Assembly (NCBI RefSeq): GCF_901933205.1
Contig: NC_044578.1
Span: forward strand, 13,664,501 to 13,728,500
DNA: 64,000 nucleotides
Direction: 5' to 3'
Source of the DNA: Camarhynchus parvulus
Lineage: Eukaryota > Chordata > Aves > Passeriformes > Thraupidae
Below the pieces are notes generated by a model that saw only the letters and a list, made by a program, of their open reading frames with translations, was not told the DNA's origin and made no database searches. Shown piece by piece: positions 41,201 to 53,042 of the stretch. The first letter of the stretch is position 1. Every line of letters starts with the position of its first letter. The translations under genes were made by a program, and so were the position numbers.

Positions 41201-42249
41201 TTTGCCACAGGCTGAAAAAAAGGTATTGGACTTACTTACTTACATTCATCAGTTTTCCATGCCCCACTAAAATATTAACATTTTTTTTTGTATGGAAAGT
41301 ACTGCTTTATTTAAATGAGATCCTTACCCAAGCCCAAGATGTGATGTGCCATCAAGCCACTGGAATCCTCAGTTGTTATTCTGAAAGCAACTGAACAAAG
41401 CAGCAGGACAGCCAGCTATCTGAAACTGAGATTTCCAGGCAGCTACTGAAGGTTGCTTTCAATGCATACAAATTCCAGACCAAAACCCATACAGAATTTC
41501 CCATTACCTACACATGCCTATATTTATTGTACAATCTATTACTTATCTACTAATCAATCTAATATTTTTTCACTTAAATGTGTAAGTTACTCCAGACTTT
41601 GAACACTGCAAAAAGCAAACATAAAACTGCTTTAATTTTACCCACACCCTTCAGTCTAAATCAGTACAATAACACTTTGCACCACTTACAGAGGAATGTC
41701 AGATCCTGCTAAATTGCAGGCGAAAAGTACTTTTTAGGATACAGGATAAATTCATCCAACCATGCATAAAAAGCTGTTGTTCTCACTCCAGTAATAGTGT
41801 CAGTGCTGCTGCACATGTCCTGCCTAAAGAACCTGTGGTTTGGGGGGTTGGTTTGACCCTTGCAAGAATGTTACCAAACATACAAAGCTATTCTGCCTAA
41901 TGACCCCTTCTAGAACTCTCACATTCTTTAAAAAGGGAGAGGGCATGCGTGCTAAACCCCAGAATTATGTTCTTTAATTTTCCTGGGAGCAAGTCTGATT
42001 GTCTATTACTGCTGTGAGTAATGGACATGCCCACATTTATTTGAACAGGTAGGAAAGCAGTTTCCTCCTGAACAGGAGTGGGAGATACGAGGCAGGGGCA
42101 CACGAAGCCTCTGGTTCTTCTTTTCCAAGAAGATTTTGGATGACAATCATACTTGCTTTCAGAAATGCTTAGCTCACCTCTGACAGGACCTCAGAAATTT
42201 TGGAGAGTATTCCTAGTACTTTCTACATACTTCCTACAATAGGTTGTGA

Positions 42250-42274
42250 TTTAAAGAGTCAATTCAGCTGTGTC
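42250..42274. repeat. 25-bp dispersed repeat, copy 1
   Basis: The 25 bases starting 'tttaaagagtcaattcagct' and ending 'gtgtc' recur without a mismatch at 44,389-44,413 in the same orientation. Flanking sequence on either side of the two copies does not align by eye. A match of this length is far beyond chance for two positions in 64 kb, so the copies share an origin (template-switch insertion, gene conversion, or a common short element). Confidence 0.85.
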
Positions 42275-43734
42275 AAACTGCTTTAAAAAAATCAAGAAAT
42301 AGAACAGTAAAATGAATGCATGAGACAGAAGCTTGGGAATCTCTGGAAACTTCCAGGTACAAGAAGTACTGAATAAAGAGTTGAGTCCAGAAGCCAGAGC
42401 TGAGCTCATCTTGAAGACAGAGGAGGAAAAAGCTCATTTTATATGAACTGAATTACCATACCTGCATAACCAAGCATGTGGGAAGGGGCCCAGCACAATT
42501 AAATTTGATCAGCTGGTAAAAAACAAAATGCAGTGAATAACCATTTGTCCCCTCAGTTAAGCACAGAAAAGAACAGGAGTCATTGAGTCTGCACTCCTGT
42601 AATGGAGGGGATAATTCACACTGAAATTCTTAAATGTTACAGATTCTTTAGTGGAAACCCACAAGTATTTATTATAGCAAAAGGATGTGTGGGGGTCATG
42701 TTTCACCCTGAGAATTCAGGGCACTGTCCTCAGGTCCCCAGTCAGAAATGAGACATGCAGGAACAAAGAACATACAGCAACAGCAAGGACTCACATCCAT
42801 CTGGACCCAGTAAAAATTGCACAGTTGAAATTATATTGTTTAGAGACAAAGTCAGCAGCCTCCTGTCTGACAGTGCTGAGGAGGAAAAATTAGCCCACCT
42901 TCTGGAGGTACTACAGACCCTTGAGCCACCTGCATCCTCTTCAAGTGTCCTACATCACCTCCCTCAGAAAAAAAGAAACCAAAATCCTCTCACTCACCTA
43001 ACAGTGATACCCAGCAACACAAAGGCAAAAGAAACTAAAAATCTTTTTAAAGGACATAAAGAAATACTTCCAAAAGATGAAATGAAGAGAAATGGGGTAA
43101 TAGAAACTAACCAAATTTTGAAGTACAACACACATTCCAGAGAGATCTGAAGTGTTTGACATCAAATTCTTCTTTTGGTTGATTTCTCAAGCTATTTATT
43201 TTAATCCTATGAAGTGTGAGTAATCCTAAAGGTTTCAAGTAAATATTAAGCATTTTAAAGAAAATAATCTTAATTAACATGTGATCAAACAGAACTTCTA
43301 AAGTTTCTCAGATTACTGAGTACTTTGTAATGGCCATTTATTTTTTCTAAGAACTAAAATATTAAGACATTCCTCTTGTTGTTTCACAAAAATCTATACA
43401 GAGGTATGTGTGTGTCTGTAGCTCCACTTTAAATTGATGAAACAATATGGTCTTAAATCTCTAAATTAAGAATTCTCTATATACAAACACTACAAATTGG
43501 GAATTATTTGAATGCCATTATCTCACCAATATAAAAAATGAAAAAGTTATATTTTCTTAAGTAATGTAGGAAATATTTTTGTGATGCATGTTTCAACCTT
43601 AATTTTGAGAAGTAATGAAGTGTCATTAAAGCCCAATATATTTTCTCAAAACATGTTAAATTCAATATACTATATATGTTCAAGGGAAATAATATATATT
43701 TAAATATATGAAAAAAATCTACTCATATATAAAT

Positions 43735-43800
43735 AATGCAATTCTAAAGGGCCAGAAGAGACCCCTAATCCATTTTAAGTCATACAACACAACTGAATTC
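43735..43800 (-). mobile_element. Possible short CR1 3'-end relic, minus strand
   Basis: The stretch 'attctaaagggccagaagag' followed by 'acccctaatccattt' and, a little later, 'tacaacacaactgaatt' resembles the reverse complement of an older CR1 tail. That tail reads attctaaggccagaagggacc, then a few tens of bases later ataacacaggccatagaatt. Only about 60 bases can be matched by eye, and the rest of the element is not visible downstream. The match could be accidental. Confidence 0.25.
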
Positions 43801-44388
43801 AAGGTTAACAGCAATTTTTTTCTAAATCATGTTTCCTGCCAACAAGTCCTAGTTTTCCTGTATTTACTACAGGATGCCACACTGAAGATATATCACAATA
43901 TAAAATAGATGTTTACAAATAGAAAAAGCCAGAAAACAAGACAGCTAACACAAAATGGGAAAACCCACAGACAACAACAGACATTAACTTGACAATCAGT
44001 CCACATGCCTGCAATATATCTGTCCCATAACTAATCCATCAAGATTCACTGATTCAAGAAAAAGCCTGGCAAAGAGGGCAGTACCATCACCAATATAAGT
44101 TGCTTGCTCACAACCAGGGCTTCCAGGCAGCAGAGGCTCTTTTTCCTCATTGGAAAAACCAACAAACGAAAAACAAATCTCTAACATAGCTGGGTATTTC
44201 TCACCACATTCTCTCAAGGGTTGGAGACCTTTATTCAGCCTAACTCACTTGCTGTAAATGATGATCACAAATTCTGGGAGAGAGGAAACTCATGCGTATA
44301 AACTTAAAGAAGCTCAATGTATCCTATTCTTATCTACTTGATTAAATATTCCTGAAGAATATTCAAAGGCTAAAACTGAAATTTTAGT

Positions 44389-44413
44389 TTTAAAGAGTCA
44401 ATTCAGCTGTGTC
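44389..44413. repeat. 25-bp dispersed repeat, copy 2
   Basis: Identical partner of the sequence at 42,250-42,274, 2.1 kb downstream and in the same orientation. The upstream base differs and the downstream sequence diverges at once (ccctact here, aaactgc in copy 1). Confidence 0.85.
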
Positions 44414-45829
44414 CCTACTCCCTAATGATCAGAAAGGCTTTGGAAGAAATTCAGAGCAACAGGGAAAAAAAAGAGGTTACCATAATCCAGAAGTGTTTTC
44501 CACCTCCCTTATTCAAGAAAAATGGAAAGAGAAAGTCAGAAGATATTCAGCAATTTGATATTGTCTCACTCTGTTCATGCTAGGCCATGTTGAATGGCCT
44601 GCAGGTCTTTAAAGATTTCTACAAACTTAAGATTCAGGCAGGTTGGGTGCAACTCGGGAACATAGATCACACTGCAGCTTATGATTCAAAAGTTTCTGAC
44701 AAAATGGGTATGTCTGTTTCTACAAATTGTAAACACCCAAATCTTGACACAAGCAGCTCTAATAAATATTGAATACAAGATCCATCAACCACTGCTCAGC
44801 CTTTGCTTTCTGTCAAAAGACACAGAGAGCCCAGAGTCATGGCTAGCACATCTATATTGATCAGATTTGGGGCATCTGTGCTGACCTCTCAGTAGTGATT
44901 ATACCACAGCCCTGTGTGCCAATGAACTACTCTCCCCAGTAAGCAAGTGTGATTTGTTTCCTTCATTGCAAGTGCTGTAGCAATGTACAGCAGCAGTAAC
45001 ACGCTGCTGAAGACACTGCAGGGAGCAATGCAGCAAAATGTCGCACATGGATGTGGAAAACATGGATTTGCAGAGCCCACAGAGCTGGTCTCTGAGCTGT
45101 CATCTATAAGCCCCTGTAACAAGTTTCTTCATTCTCCCTTCACTGAGGTACAACTAATTCCTGCATTTGTTGACTGAAAATGCTTTACACCTGAGCTTTT
45201 GGTTTTCTAAAACCAGAAGGAAGAAAAGCAATGCAAGACCTAAAATTGCATTAATTAACATAAGTTCCATAACACATAACGAAAAGCTTTCACATCATGA
45301 AGTCAAAGCTTTTGTACATTTGGTCATGTTTTTTAAATTCATGCATTAGCCAACTGGGATGACAGTATTTTAATGCCCTTGAAGTTGAAACATATTTTTC
45401 ACTCAAAATTTTTAAAGCTGTCACATATCTGACACATCTGACAGCCTTGCTCAATCCATTTTGCCTTCCTCCCCACAACCTGAGGGGCAGTGCTCAGTGC
45501 TCTGCCTCCAGCAGCTCTCTGCTCCCCCTCTCATCAACACCTGAGAGCAGCCAGCACCTTTCTTACTGAGGCCTCAGACCAGGGGCTTCTGATTCTAATC
45601 TATCACACTGCAATATCATTTCAACAGGAAATCTATTACACAGAAATATTTAAAATGAAGGAGTTTTAAAGAAGGAGGCCAAAAAAATCACTAAAGTTTG
45701 CATTTAATGAAAATATTTCAACAAGTGAAGCATAACAATGCGATATGTCTAATATGGGGGACATAGAAATCTTGTTAAAAGCTAGAGAGCAGGCTTTATT
45801 TGAACTTTGCTGCCCTTATATTAGATTCC

Positions 45830-46040
45830 TTTTTTAGAATTAATTTATTTCCTTGTAGTTCTCGTTATGTTTTATTGCATTCATGGAATAGTGCAGCATT
45901 TCTCTAACTAATTTAACACCTGTAAATTCCCAGAGCTGCTAATGAAAGACTGTGTAGACTACCAGATAAATTCCTAATTCATATTTCAAAGGGTGCAAGT
46001 TCAAATCCTATTGAGGTTGTACTTATTAATGTTTCTATTA
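45830..46040. other. Candidate conserved non-coding element
   Basis: Complex AT-rich sequence with 'tagaattaatttatttcc', 'ctaactaatttaacacctg' and 'cagagctgctaatgaaag'. Near its end 'gcaagttcaaatcctat' matches the polymerase III B-box consensus (GTTCAAATCC). The T-arm stem cannot pair and no A box is placed upstream, so this is not a tRNA. Confidence 0.2.
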
Positions 46041-46439
46041 ACTCTTTTCCATCTCTGAATTTCAGATTGAATTAATACGGTCAGTTTTTGAAAAGAAGGA
46101 AAACACATCTGCCCCAAAATGTCACACAAAGTGGGTATGAGGCAGGAGAAGGAAACAAACTTAGGACAATTCAGATGCAATCTCTATGCTTTTCAAAGTG
46201 ATGGCATCCTTGCAATTAAATGAAAAGCACTGAACTACACATTGTGGCTCCTTCAAAAAACAGTGAAAATCCAGAGGTTTTCTCATATAGTGCAACTGCA
46301 CTGACTAAAGCTTTGGCTTCCATTCCTGTCTTTCTAACATACTTTTCTTTACATTTTTCATTTACCTCCCACCACCTCAGTGTATTCATCTCTAAAATGG
46401 ATGCAATGCTGACTGACCTCCTAGTTAAGTAATCCTTAA

Positions 46440-46640
46440 TCCTTCGGACATCCATAACTACTTCCATTAGAATTTTAAAGCCAATAAATTAAATGCATCT
46501 CCAGTGGGATTTTGTCAGATTTAATTCATTAGTTATGAGAGTCTTAATGGAACAGCTATAGATGTTCAAAGGATTAATTATAGCTAAAAAACAAGCACTT
46601 AGAAAACTATTTAGCTCTATCAAAAAATAATATATCACTG
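46440..46640. other. Candidate conserved non-coding element
   Basis: Contains 'agatttaattcattagttat', 'aggattaattatagct' and 'ccaataaattaaatgcatct', a cluster of homeodomain and POU/octamer-like words in non-repetitive DNA. Resembles developmental enhancers in texture; conservation is untested. Confidence 0.22.
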
Positions 46641-49600
46641 GAAATAACCCTGCCCAAAGAGACACCAGGAGCCAAGCAGCCTCTAATACTGCCCGTGACT
46701 GACATAACAGCAGCTTTCTGGAACAATACTCTAATTTATGCTGCTACAGATATACATCTGTATGTCTGAAAATATATATATTTTCTGCAATCAGAAAATA
46801 TTATGCAAAAAGCTCAAGGATTTTTTTTAATATATTGTTTTGCATATTAGATAACATCTGAGAAGCTGTGTTTTGTGCCCCCAATAAAGTAATTTGACTG
46901 GTGTACAAATACACAGTACTTGATTAGCAACCAGTACACAAAATTCTCTTCTCATTTCTTGAGTTGTAATTGCTTTTTTTCAAAAACACATCATTTTCTC
47001 AGACTAACATCCTATTCTCCTCCTGTATTTTCTATTTACAAGTATTCACTGTACTCTAATGTTGACCTTCAAGGCATAAGGCTGAAAAAGTTTAGTTTAG
47101 TTTGCTTCTCTCTCTATTCTTGTATAACTGATAGTACGTTTTTCCAATTATGCACAACATTTTATTGAAATTTAAAAGAAATTATTTGGACCCACAATTC
47201 TATATCTACAATATTCATGGGTTCAAAAATCCAACCAAAAAAATCCACAAGAAACACGCAGGAATTTTTGAGCCAATCTGAATAATTAGTTTAATCTGTT
47301 TGAGGAAAAGTGAATATATATGTATAAGAAACACATATAATTCTGATAATTTAAAATGAAAATGATTCTCTTATTTGGCTTTCTCCAAACCAGTGTAAAA
47401 CTGCTCAGACACTTTAGGCTCCAGTTCTCTGGCAAAAACACCTATTTTTTCCCACATGTACCATGCTAGCAATAGTCACCAAAACTCCCAAGGTGTGCAG
47501 TCTCTGGTGGAAAGGCTTGTGAGCAGTACACCATAACAGACAGTAAGCTCATCTCCTGATTCACAAAAGTCACTGCACAAGGCAGAAACTTTTTGACCAA
47601 CTTCCTTCACTAATTTGAGCACAGCTTTACTCTGTGCCTCACGTTTGGGCCACAGTTGTACCCTTAGCCGAATGACAGATGCAGACTCTAGCTTCCCTGA
47701 CAAAAAGACTGACTGACAAGTCCCTCTTTGTTCTTTTTCTGGGGAAAAAAGTAGTATTTTCATATATATAACTGAGGGTCATGCTCTTGGTCTTTTCAGA
47801 GCTCTAAAAGCTCCAGAGACACCAGGAAGAGAGAGCTGATTTCTTACTGTTGATCACAAACTCCATCACAAGGAGAAAGAAGATTGAGACCTTGATGTAG
47901 GCTGTCAAGATTTATACCAAGGGAGGCTGTCTTCAAAAGAAGGATAAATAAAAGCCAAATAACAGGCTCTTCAGACAGAGCTTTAGAATCAGGGTGCATG
48001 GGCTGAGGAGCCCCATCAATTTCTGCAACACATCCTGCCAAGAAAACTAGGGAGGCTCTGAAAAATGAGTGAGCAGGGAATGGGAGAGTTTATTTCTCCA
48101 TATGGTAACAACATTCAGACAGCGCCTAGTAACATGCAAGATTCAGTAATGTACTTGAAAGGAAATAATTTTAAAATATATTGTCTCCAAATTCTTATGA
48201 TTCATACTAGCTTATACAGTCCTCCAGGCCAAATACCACAGTCCCTCCTCAGCTCTCATTCAAGGAAAATCTGCTCAAAATCAATAGGAGTTTGCTTATA
48301 TAAGGAAAAAAAGTGAAAACTAAGGATAAAATAAGGCTATGATTCATGGTACACATGAAAATTATTTTGGTTGTTCAAACATGCAGAGTATAAATCATAA
48401 TAAAAAGATGCTGTACCACTGATGACCTAGTTTTCAAAATCTATACACAGTTAGTAATAGAACTGAACACAAACTTCAGCACACAAGAAAAGCCAAAGTC
48501 TATCACCTAGCTGACAGTTTTCACTTCTGAATGTCGTGGTCTTTGCAGAAACTGTCAGCCCACTACATCACACCAGCTTTCTTGTTCACACAATTATGTA
48601 TAAGTATTTTGAGAAAAGACTACATGCTATTGGGATGGGAAACATTCTACTTTACTTATGGTGCCTCTGCATAAAAATAACAGTCTTATAATTTCTTTTC
48701 TTTTACCTTCCAATAACAAAATCTGGGATTTATTTTGGAAGATTTAAGTGCTTTAGAATAACTTATCTCTCACAAAAACCATTACAATGACAAATATTTA
48801 GCTATTATGTAGGTCATGTTTAATTCATTTTACTAAGTAAAAATGTTATTAGTACAGACGCTTATGAAAATAAGTAGGTTTTATTATTTAAAATTATATA
48901 GTGAAATTTTACAAACAAACATGAAATGGACAAAGACATTTCACAAGATATGTGAATCAAAAGAGAAATTATTTATTCCTTTCTTTTTTTTAAGGAGGCA
49001 GAAAGCTCGCCTCATTATCGAAGATGTTGATGCAGCCTTTCGGATTTGCCATTTATTCATCTTTGTTGTGAAGAGCGAGCCAATGGTCCCCCAGATTTCA
49101 CCCAGTCCTACACTTATTAAATTTTCCAATTTTTTATTCATTTTAACTTATTACTCTAACTGTTACCAAGTTCTTGTTTTAGCCTATGAAATGCATGCAT
49201 ACATGCATTATACAATAAAACAAAGCTGCCTAAATTTTAGTAGCATGTTTACAGTTTCTTTTCCTCCTCGGTTATACCCTTTTATTTTGTATTCATGTTC
49301 TTCACTCCATCATCATTTTCTGCTCAGACACACCATTGCAAACCCCTCCCCACCCAACCACTTTCATGCTTTTAATTCGCTTATGCTCTCAGTTTCTCCT
49401 ACCAGGTCTTTCTTTCAATCTGTTTCATGACACTTAAGGCTCTCCTTCCCCCTCTCTTCTCCCAACTTATTTCCACTCTGCTTTTTATTCCTAATAGTCT
49501 TTACATCTCCATCACTTGCATTCAACATGACACATTTAGGAATCTACCTCTTCTCTCTTCCTTATCTTTCTGTCAAAGTGCCTGTTCTCTCCCCTGCTGT

Positions 49601-49767
49601 AAAATGTCTCCAGGATGTTTGGTGAAGCCAAAGCATGATTTCCCATCCGCTTCTTTGCTGACACGTTCGCACATTGCTTCCTGTGCTGTGCAGCAGAACA
49701 GGCTGTGTGTGCATGATGGGTGCGTATTGCAGCAGATTGCAAGGATGGGGGTGTTAGAATGCATCCA

Positions 49768-49782
49768 TGTGTGTGTGTGTGT
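49768..49782. repeat. (TG)7 microsatellite
   Basis: Dinucleotide run tgtgtgtgtgtgtgt, followed by an imperfect ctatgtgcatg extension. Confidence 0.9.
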
Positions 49783-50005
49783 CTATGTGCATGCTCATAT
49801 ATGGGCTCATGTATAGGGGCCAGCTGCCAGCTATACTCCCAGACCCTATGAATGACTGCAACTAGAACTTGACCATTATTAAATTCCACTTGCATGTCAT
49901 GCTGTAAAAATATTTTCCTCATTACCTTTGAATCTTTTAGAGAGTCTGAACCAAACTAGAACATGTGGACAGTACAAGTGACAGTATGATTATATTTTTA
50001 TGTGT

Positions 50006-50017
50006 AAAAAAAAAAAA
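50006..50017. repeat. A12 homopolymer
   Basis: Run of 12 adenines after 'tatgtgt'. Confidence 0.9.
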
Positions 50018-50724
50018 GAATTGCTGATTCTCACAATACGATACCCAAAGGAACAAGGGAGCTGCTGTTGGACTGCCAAGGGCAGACAGAGAAGTAGCTC
50101 TCTGCAGATATGGGACAATCAAGAGCCCAGGGAACAGGAATCCATGGGAATGATGCAGACTGTGGATAAGAAGAGAAGAAGGAAAAAGAGGTCCAGCTGA
50201 GGTCAAGCATGTGAACGTTGAAATCACCTGAACCTGAGTAAATGTCTAAACTGAAGAGCCCCATGGGTACATGCTCTCATCAGATAAACAAAAGGTGTTT
50301 TACTTATTTAACTCTTTCCTGGAACCAGAAACTGAGATATGAGCACACATGTAGAATTTAATTGGATATTTCTAATACATACACATGACAAAATGTTTGT
50401 TTCCTGAAGTTAACTGTAATGAAACAGGAATCTTGCATGTCATTTTATAGATTCCTGAAGCTCCTTTAGAAATTTCAAGCAACACTCAAACCACCTCATT
50501 TCTACAAAATTAGTGACATATCTGTTTTTAAATAGGCAATCTATGTAATTTCTTCACAGTGAAGCAACAGGACTGAGGACACTATGCCTGCTGCTAACCT
50601 CTGTCCTCCAAATTTTGCTGTTGCCTCTATTTCCTTGTACACCTGCTGTTTTTCAGCACAGACTGGTAACCCAAAGGTCATGCTAATCTGCATTTATCCA
50701 GCCAACTGCATTGCATCTGACTGA

Positions 50725-50795
50725 CCAATAAGGGAGGAACCTGATAGTGTACCTCTTAAAGAAGTACCTGGATGGTTCTCTGCTTGTATAAGAGG
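50725..50795 (+). promoter_or_regulatory. CCAAT and TATA-like pair
   Basis: gaccaataag (CCAAT box core at 50,725-50,729) lies about 60 bases upstream of tgtataagaggc (TATA core from 50,787). The spacing is that of a classical polymerase II promoter or a retroviral-type LTR. No CpG island, no LTR ends and no open frame of note follow. It lies about 0.4 kb upstream of the 51.2-kb exon-like segment and in the same orientation, which is the only reason it is listed. Confidence 0.2.
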
Positions 50796-51184
50796 CAGCA
50801 CTTCCCATTCATTAAAACCAAAATCATGCAGAAAAATCCTTAAAAAGAAAATCATATCTAAACCCAGTAGTACACTGTTAAACATCGGCCATGTCTCATG
50901 TTGAATTGTCACCCCTTTGCTCTCCAAGAATTTGACAAGGCAAGTTCATCTCCTAAACCAGCTTAATTTGAAAAGAAATAAAACATTCACCTTTTGAGCC
51001 CTCCAATATTTAGAGGCCAAAGGTCTATAGTAGGCAAGCATATTAAAAGGACAAGAACAGTTTTACAATTAAGATACACTCAAGTGTGCTGATTTTAATC
51101 TAATGCCCCAAATACAGAAAAATTGTTTTAACTCTCACATCTTATTTAGAAACACACTTCTCTCTTTGTCTCCTCTCTCTCAAG

Positions 51185-51231
51185 AAACAAAAAGAAGTAA
51201 TGACACTCCCTGATGACACGTTTCAAGATGG
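51185..51231 (+). other. Exon-like segment, 47 nt, strong splice sites
   Basis: A long pyrimidine tract (ttctctctttgtctcctctc, ending ctcaag) precedes the segment, and the segment is followed directly by gtaagtgtg, a near-perfect vertebrate 5' splice site. Of the three frames only one is open, giving KQKEVMTLPDDTFQD plus two bases of a next codon (GG, glycine). So it would start in phase 0 and end in phase 2. The peptide is hydrophilic and looks like ordinary protein, but I do not recognise a family. Of all exon-like segments here it has the best combined acceptor and donor. Splice-site pairs like this also arise by chance in introns, so this stays a hypothesis until transcript or conservation data exist. 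Confidence 0.3.
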
Positions 51232-52095
51232 GTAAGTGTGATAACAAGAATTGAATACAAGACATTGGCAGAATAATGCCAGCAACAGGAATAATTTCAC
51301 AATCATCTCACATTTGCCTACCCATCGGTTCTACAATTTGGAACTTCAAGCCAAGCTTTCTATATTGAAATAGCAGGTCTTTGTTTCAAAAAGAAAAAAA
51401 TAGATACATATAAAAGCAAATCAAATCTCTCTTTCACAAGATATATATACATATAATGGCAGGTTTTTTCATTACTACAGCTATGTGCTGACTATATTCA
51501 ATTTAGTCCTGTCACCCTCCTTCCGTTTCACAGTCATATAATTGTTATTACATTTTCATCAATACCTCATTTACTTTGAAAATAATACAGTCTCTGTCCA
51601 CCTCTAAATAGGAAATTATTTTTTGTTTCTTATCCACCTTTGTTGCAATAATGAAGTATCTCCAGAATTATTGTTAGATATGTTTCTTTTTTGAAATGCC
51701 ATCCTTACAAAGAGCACCCTGACAACCAGAGACAAAAAAAAGAATAACTTTCCAGAAGTCACATTTCTCAGTCAGCACAAGCTTATAATTTGAACAGTGC
51801 CATCAGTCAGATGGACATAGAAGTGATTGTGTATTTCATAAGGTTTTAGAACTACTGTCAGCCAGCAGTTATGTGTCACATCCATACAAGAAAACTACTG
51901 GAAATATAAATTTTCCTTCTGTCTTTTGTAATATATTTACTAACTCTGTTGAGCAGCATATAATGAAGAGACTTGTGACTAAGAGAACACTAACATATTC
52001 AGTATGTGGAAAATCAGGCAGAAAAGCATATTTTTGTCATTTTCAGAAGTAAGGGGACATCTAACTTCACCTGCCAGTTTTGCCTATTTTGTCAG

Positions 52096-52294
52096 AGCTG
52101 AACAGAACAGTTCAGGCCACGCAAATGGGCTTCCTTGTTTCTTCAAGCCATCAGCAATGTGTCACAGTTCAAGCAAAGGACACGGCGCAAGGAGTGCACA
52201 CCGCAGGAGCTGCAATCACTCAGTGATGTCCCTGCCATGGCCACGAGAAACTCTGGTGGCTCAAGGCCAGACAGCTGGTAGCTCTAAAAGATGA
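52096..52294 (+). other. Exon-like segment with stop, possible terminal exon
   Basis: The acceptor context is 'ttttgcctattttgtcag' at 52,078-52,095. The following 199 bases are GC-richer than their surroundings and keep several CpGs (ccacgc, acggcgc, caccgc). One frame, needing one base from the previous exon, stays open for 65 residues (start AEQNSSGHANGLPCFF, end GQTAGSSKR) and then stops. That phase is the one left by the 51,185-51,231 segment. The translation is rich in S, H, R, G and C and has no recognised domain. No AATAAA signal follows within a few hundred bases, which weakens the terminal-exon idea. It may simply be a GC-richer patch. Confidence 0.17.
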
Positions 52295-52719
52295 AAACAT
52301 CACATCAACTACTCCCACGTACTGGGTGAAATGAGTCTTGTCATCTTGGCGCATTTGTCCACTGTTGTGCATTTTGCAAGTCACTGCTACCAAGAGATAA
52401 GTGGTTATAAACACTCTACAAAATGCAGGAGTCAATATACATAGTGGTTTATGATTAGCTCAAGATGAGAGTTGTTACTATTTTGGTGGAGGTCTTGGTC
52501 TTTTCTGAAACTTCTCTTGCACACTCTGTGCCTCTGCAAGGGTTTGCTCCTCTAAGCACTGTAACCAGTAGGCAGAAAACAGCAGAATTTCTGGAGACAG
52601 CAATAGAAAACTCTGCATTACATGACCAAATTTCTACATCATTGCTACCTGGCCAGGACTTTGACCATAGTGCATTAACCCATGACTGGTCTCTAGGATG
52701 ACCAGTGTCTTCCCCCTTC

Positions 52720-52746
52720 ACTCAGTGTATTTAGACTACACTGAGT
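52720..52746. other. 10-bp perfect inverted repeat, 7-base loop
   Basis: actcagtgta (52,720-52,729) and tacactgagt (52,737-52,746) are perfect reverse complements around the loop tttagac. It lies about 0.25 kb upstream of the 53.0-kb hairpin. Confidence 0.8.
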
Positions 52747-52992
52747 AAATTGCAGGATGTACACTGTAACATACAATCACATCAAAATTAGTATTTAAAA
52801 ATACCTATTTTTTTCTAGAAATAATTAATGGAACTAGTACAACAGAAGAACTTTGCCTATAAAATACTTCAAGTGGTGAAGATCCCTTGTGTTTTGCTTA
52901 TGAGAGGATTGATAGCTGAATGGTGAAACTTCCTTTATTTCATACTTAGGAAGTATCAGAAAATGTATTTTCCCCTGAAATCAATGTTTGGA

Positions 52993-53006
52993 TTTCCTGC
53001 AGGAAA
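52993..53006. other. 14-bp perfect palindrome
   Basis: tttcctgcaggaaa is its own reverse complement and directly precedes the 53.0-kb hairpin. It also resembles two facing TTCC/GGAA half-sites of the STAT/ETS type (TTCCTGCAGGAA). The spacing between half-sites is wider than the usual STAT TTCN3GAA, so binding is speculative. Confidence 0.7.
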
Positions 53007-53042
53007 AAATATTGTGTGTGCCCAATGCACACACAGTATTTT
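53006..53042. other. 16-bp stem hairpin with 5-base loop
   Basis: The left arm 53,006-53,021 (aaaatattgtgtgtgc) and the right arm 53,027-53,042 (gcacacacagtatttt) pair over 16 positions with a single T:G pair and a CCAAT loop. As DNA it could extrude a cruciform; as RNA all 16 positions would pair, with one wobble. The stem is too short for a standard pre-miRNA, which needs about 22 or more paired bases with flanking helix. Extension outward fails after 53,006. A perfect 14-bp palindrome (tttcctgcaggaaa, 52,993-53,006) abuts it. Confidence 0.75.

Larger units (their letters stand above)
35185..49000. other. No complete gene seen
   Basis: Holds tandem repeats, the 25-bp dispersed pair, GC patches and candidate non-coding elements listed separately. 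The 131-codon plus frame at 42,755-43,150 (with DKVSSLLSDSAEEEKLAHLL near its middle) and the 95-codon minus frame at 47,476-47,763 look superficially protein-like. Neither has a recognised domain or clear splice boundaries. Confidence 0.5.

Noticed and set aside
42580..42625. Possible CR1 word 'gagtctgcactcctgtaatg'
   Set aside because: Only about 20 bases resemble the family and the flanks do not continue the match.
42755..43150. 131-codon plus-strand open frame
   Set aside because: It has a protein-like segment in the middle but no recognised family, no start context and no splice donor. Single frames of this length occur by chance in 64 kb.
46003..46020. tRNA-like B box (gttcaaatcc)
   Set aside because: The bases flanking the loop cannot form a T-arm stem, and no A box, anticodon arm or acceptor complementarity is present upstream.
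48843..49430. 195-codon plus-strand open frame as a gene
   Set aside because: The beginning and end translate to low-quality F/L/I/S/Y-rich sequence typical of T-rich non-coding DNA. Only the middle (about 48,995-49,109) is protein-like, and it is reported separately.
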